From Hirudo medicinalis (taxonomy: Eukaryota; Annelida; Clitellata; Hirudinida; Hirudinidae): 20,961 nucleotides of DNA. The stretch's first letter is position 1. Each line of letters opens with the position of its first letter. Positions 17,646 to 20,961 of this stretch are shown here, in pieces. The position numbers were made by a program, and so were the translations under genes. The DNA lies in contig MPNW01000696.1 in NCBI GenBank assembly GCA_011800805.1, forward strand, positions 95,134-116,094. Direction: 5' to 3'. The notes under the pieces were generated by a model. The model had not been told where the DNA came from. It did no database searches and saw only the letters and a list, made by a program, of their open reading frames with translations.

Positions 17646-20600
17646 GTAAGATATCAACTAATTAATTGATTAAGTGATTCTTGTTGATTTGTCACTAAAT
17701 TAGAATTTGTTAAATAACTTTGTTAACTGAAATCAAATTCAGTAAGATTTTTAAGCAATTAATTATTGAAATATTATTTCAATTGAATATATTGAAATAA
17801 TGTATTGTTAAATTACGTTCTTAAATATTAACCAGTTATTCAACTATTGCATATTTATTATTCTACACTTATAGGTTGGGCAATAGAGCCAGAACCCTTC
17901 CCAGGTCAATAGAAACTCGATCTTCAAATAAGACCAACAACGTGGTCCCTGATGCTTCTTCTTGTGTTGTCGTTGTCTATGACGACACCAAGAGTCGTTC
18001 AAAGAACTGGGACAAAAGAAAGTTGCTTTCCAGAGAAAAGGCTACGCATTACAGCAACCGTTCCCCAGTTTGTAACGGTCCCCAAGAGATCAGAAAATAT
18101 CCTCAACATAATTTCAAACCAAGTCCTTGCAACTTCAGTGATACACGAACCAGTTGTCAATCGTCCGGCGATAACTGCCAAAGGCACAAGTGCGACCATC
18201 CTAGCACTTTGAAAAATAACCTTCAAGGAACAATCATAAAATGTTTTAGAAGTTACGAGGGCAACTTAAACCTTAACCCTGGAACTAAAGATCAGAACAA
18301 CGCATCAAGACGCCCAGAAAGCTGTACTAGACTTCCCTGTGGCTGCCCCAACAGCATCAACAACAACAACGACAAGAGATTTACAAACAGAAGCATCGAC
18401 TTCAACATAAGTGGCAGTGTCAGCATAGAAGAAGGTGGACCAAGCTGCTTCGACAACCAAACGTATAATCGTCTACAACAAACTGTTGTTAGGAGTTCCT
18501 CGTTGACCAACAACAACCAAAACTGTTCTGCAGATGAAGGAAGACATGTTGAGGCTGAAATGAGAAAAAAGCCAGTAGAATTGAAACACAGGCATTCCCT
18601 TGTCGGTGTGGAAAATATTAAACCCGTCTGTATTATCGAGGTCAACATCAATTTGAATGTCAAAACTTCATAATTAAAAATTAAAAATTATTGGTTATTT
18701 ACATTTACTTAACAGGCCTCTGAACGACCAAGATTGTCTTCCATAGATGGCAAAAAAATACTTTCGAGATACGACCCGAGCAGTCACCGCACTGAAGCAA
18801 CACAACAGTGCAACGAACGATGTGGTCTTTCATGTCTTCAAGGACAACAGAAAAATCTAAAACCTCAAAAGCCGAACCAATTTGCCACCTACGACAACAT
18901 CGACCCATACGTTTGTAAGAACGAAGGGGCAGCACGACTACTGCCCACCACTCCTGACGTTCTGCCACAAGTCCTTGTATCTGAAGACATCGTAAGACTT
19001 CATGAACGCGACCAAATTTCTCCGACTCCATTACAACTCTCAACGCCTCTTTTGTCGACAACCTTTCCTCCGTCTCCTGTTCTAAACGTGACTTCTTATC
19101 GCGTTCCTTCGACGACCAGCCCATTGAATGCTACGTCCAAATGTCGCCACCACGACATGTGGGACCAGTTTGAAAGTTACCCAATGGATGTCGTTTCATT
19201 ACCACCTTCACCCAAAAAACCACCATCACTTTCGTTCCCCAATTCACTGTTAACAACGGTCGCCCGTGGATCATCGCATTCACCTCAGATGCCCATTATT
19301 CAGTTACCCAAAAGAATTAATGCCCCCAAAGCATTGGAATATAGACCGCTCACCCAAAGCTCTGAAAATCCAGCATCGGTGCAACCTTATTACATTAATG
19401 TCAACAGTCACTCCATGACTAATTTACGCCTTCACTCTCCATCATCTCCGACATCACATGTTCCTTCATTCCCCTGTCACACGTTGCCTGATAGAGATGC
19501 GAATGTATTTTCCCGCGGTCTAGCTTCACTTCCGAGATTCGAAGGGCATCATTTTGCTCTTCCTCCTCCTCCAACATCGTCACCAGATCTAGATGACCCA
19601 GTTTACTCCACGGTGAACAAACCTAAACGGATTTTCCATGGTTCATCTGAACACGTTTTGTCTCCTACTATACACAAACAAAGCTCTAAACCAAAAGTTC
19701 CTCCTCCCGTTCCACCCAAGCGTGACCTCAAAAATTCTCTCACCACGAAGAACGTCGTCATCACAGCTTACATGGATCCAACCAAAACAAACAACGAACA
19801 GGTCTTTGAAGCTGCCAAATTATTCGTAATGAATATAATTTTTTACTCAATTTATTAAATGGGTGGAAATATCCCTTAGTGGGTAATTAACGATAATGGG
19901 ATATTTTTGTGGTTTCAAAACAAGACCCATTTATGTTGAATAATTTTTTAATAAATTGATCGTGATTTTCTTGGTAAGACTTAAGAGTGGAAAATAATGC
20001 TGACTTTTATTAATCAACAAGTTAAAAAGCAGGACATTCATTTCACTTCTCCAGGTGGAGATATCTGCTTTATCGTCTTTCCATTGCTTGTGGAAATGTT
20101 TAATTAGCTAGTCTGAAGCCATCAGTTTATCCGACAGAGGCAACTGATGAACTAACATTATTCAAACCTTCAGCAGGGCCTCTATGACAATTACCAGCCA
20201 TCCTCCAATCACAACCCGGATCAATCATTCAAGACCTTTCGTGGGCGGAGCAAAAGCGTTGACGATGAAGCTGAGGGGTACTACGACAACCTGATGTCCG
20301 AACCACTGGGCACCGTTGACGATTCCACATTCAAGTCGTCATCGTCTTCTTCATCATCGTCGACGTCATCATTGTCATCGGTGGTTCACAGGAGAGCTTC
20401 CGTAGGATCTTCTTTCGTAACTTTCGATACTCCCGACGGTTACAGGATCACAGAGGTATGAAATCGGTCGCCTTGTTGTAATTAATTTTTGCACACGCAT
20501 AAATATTAACTATTTTGTCTATATTATTAAAATTAGGTTAGAAGAGCCGATGACAACACTGTGATTGAGACAATGGTTGAGAAGACTTTGGTCATCCAAG

Positions 20601-20947
20601 GTCGAAATTTCGTCGATCAGGATAAGGTTGGAATCGTTTAACTTCACCAACGTTGTTATGTATAAAAATTATTTGTAAAATGTTAATTTTTGTAAATAGA
20701 TTATATCTATCTTTAATATGAATTTCGTTGTAAGTTACAAATGGCAACCCAAAAATATTTTACGCAAAATATGCATACAACTATTTCAAACAATTATGTT
20801 CATCATTAAGATGAAAATATTGTTATGTCGTGCCTGTAATTTATAATTGTTTGCTGACAGGCAATAGCTGATGCTATCTCTTCGCTTTCCAAGATCAACC
20901 CTGGTTTATCAGTGGAAGAAATTAAAATCAACACAGTCAGACAGTGA
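15483..20947 (+). CDS. Protein 4.1/coracle-like FERM protein, 5' partial, 13 coding exons seen
   Basis: Exons: 15483-15590, 15865-15907, 15972-16047, 16291-16335, 16655-16888, 16960-17047, 17239-17391, 17554-17645, 17875-18640, 18716-19801, 20177-20455, 20537-20626, 20861-20947. All junctions are GT-AG and in phase, giving 3147 bases (1048 codons plus TGA). The order is FERM, long disordered linker, short 4.1 C-terminal domain. That domain combination defines the protein 4.1 family (vertebrate EPB41 and EPB41L1-3, fly coracle), which link transmembrane proteins to the cortical cytoskeleton and build septate junctions in invertebrates. The exon borders in the FERM part fall where they do in vertebrate EPB41. 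The beginning is missing: the first FERM strand and any head piece must lie in exons I could not find. No spectrin-actin binding domain was recognised. Confidence 0.88.
17875..18640 (+). CDS. 4.1-like gene: Cys/Asn-rich linker exon after the FERM domain
   Basis: The exon continues VEHHAFFR in phase with LGNRARTLPRSIETRSSN. The frame stays open to a TAA at 18671. I place the donor at 18641 (ATCGAG/gtcaac) because it is phase 0, as needed by the exon at 18716, which leaves a 75-base intron. The 255 residues are rich in Asn, Ser, Arg and Cys (CQRHKCDH, TRLPCGCPNS), unlike the Cys-poor linkers usual in protein 4.1. In vertebrates the FERM-adjacent (FA) segment lies here; only a faint trace (LGNRART) is visible. 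Other frames on both strands are also unusually open, so a small hidden intron or a different frame for part of the exon cannot be excluded. Confidence 0.7.
18716..19801 (+). CDS. 4.1-like gene: long Pro/Ser-rich linker exon with an SH3 ligand
   Basis: Residues 536-897. It begins ASERPRLSSIDGKKILSRY, similar to the end of the 4.1 FERM-adjacent region where a conserved S-R-S-L-D-G lies. The body is Pro/Ser/Thr-rich and probably disordered. Near the end VPPPVPPKRD (864-871) is a class II SH3 ligand (P-x-x-P-x-R/K), and DDPVYSTVN is a plausible phosphotyrosine site. Two in-frame donors exist: CAG/gtcttt at 19802 and TTC/gtaatg at 19826. The second would add VFEAAKLF, so both isoforms are possible. 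The frame runs on to a stop at 19858. Confidence 0.82.
20177..20455 (+). CDS. 4.1-like gene: tyrosine motifs and poly-Ser exon
   Basis: Residues 898-990, phase 0 at both ends. It starts GLYDNYQPSSN and later has EGYYDNLMSEP, so two Y-D-N motifs occur in one exon, followed by a poly-Ser run from tca/tcg triplets (about 20336-20380) and then FVTFDTPDGYRITE leading into the C-terminal domain. The exon has no close vertebrate counterpart that I recognise. Confidence 0.85.
20537..20947 (+). CDS. 4.1-like gene: C-terminal domain exons
   Basis: Exon 20537-20626 encodes VRRADDNTVIETMVEKTLVI then QGRNFVDQDK. Exon 20861-20947 encodes AIADAISSLSKINPGLSVEE, then IKINTVRQ and TGA. This matches the protein 4.1 C-terminal domain: an E-T-R-x-E-K-R-x-V-I strand, I/V-D-x-D-x-A-L-A-x-A-I, and N-P-D-M-x-V-x-x-I-x-I, as in coracle. 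The exon border falls within D-x-D-x/A, as I recall for vertebrate EPB41. After the stop a GAT/GAC triplet run begins and continues to the window end. Confidence 0.9.
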
Positions 20948-20961
20948 TGACGATGACGATT

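Noticed and set aside
18705..19124. 139-codon minus-strand frame opposite the 4.1-like linker exon
   Set aside because: Antisense shadow of a coding exon whose sense frame is open for 362 codons and splices in phase.

Overview
This is animal nuclear DNA: AT-rich, full of short triplet microsatellites, with genes split into small exons by GT-AG introns of roughly 75-390 bases. Two conserved metazoan genes can be rebuilt exon by exon, because every junction keeps the reading phase. Protein 4.1-type FERM sequence, FAM135 sequence, compact introns and AT-rich spacers fit an invertebrate. My guess is a lophotrochozoan such as an annelid or leech, but nothing here fixes the species.

Layout. (1) 1-255: 3' flank with a tandem duplication and an ATC/ACC microsatellite. 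(2) 256-7935, minus strand: a complete FAM135 gene, 17 coding exons and 1406 codons. It has the conserved N-terminal FAM135 domain, a long disordered linker carried mostly by one 2-kb exon, and a C-terminal alpha/beta-hydrolase (lipase-like) domain with its Ser/Asp/His set intact. (3) 7936-15482: a 7.5-kb spacer with many microsatellites. Within it lie a possible 5' UTR exon of FAM135 (near 8800), a candidate small basic gene on the minus strand (9473-10081), an isolated vWA-like exon on the minus strand (14046-14127), and a compound GAT/TTA repeat holding one unresolved base (14336). (4) 15483-20947, plus strand: a protein 4.1/coracle-like gene, 13 coding exons and 1048 codons plus stop, lacking its first exon(s). 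It encodes a FERM domain, a long linker with an unusual Cys/Asn-rich exon, an SH3-ligand motif, and a short protein 4.1 C-terminal domain ending at a stop just before the window edge.

The two main genes diverge head to head and have no evident functional link. FAM135 proteins are predicted serine hydrolases of poorly known substrate. Protein 4.1/coracle proteins are membrane-cytoskeleton adaptors of septate junctions and the cell cortex. No bacterial genes, CRISPR array, rRNA, tRNA or intact transposon was seen. The most novel material is the orphan minus-strand gene model, the vWA-like exon, and the lineage-specific linker of the 4.1-like protein.
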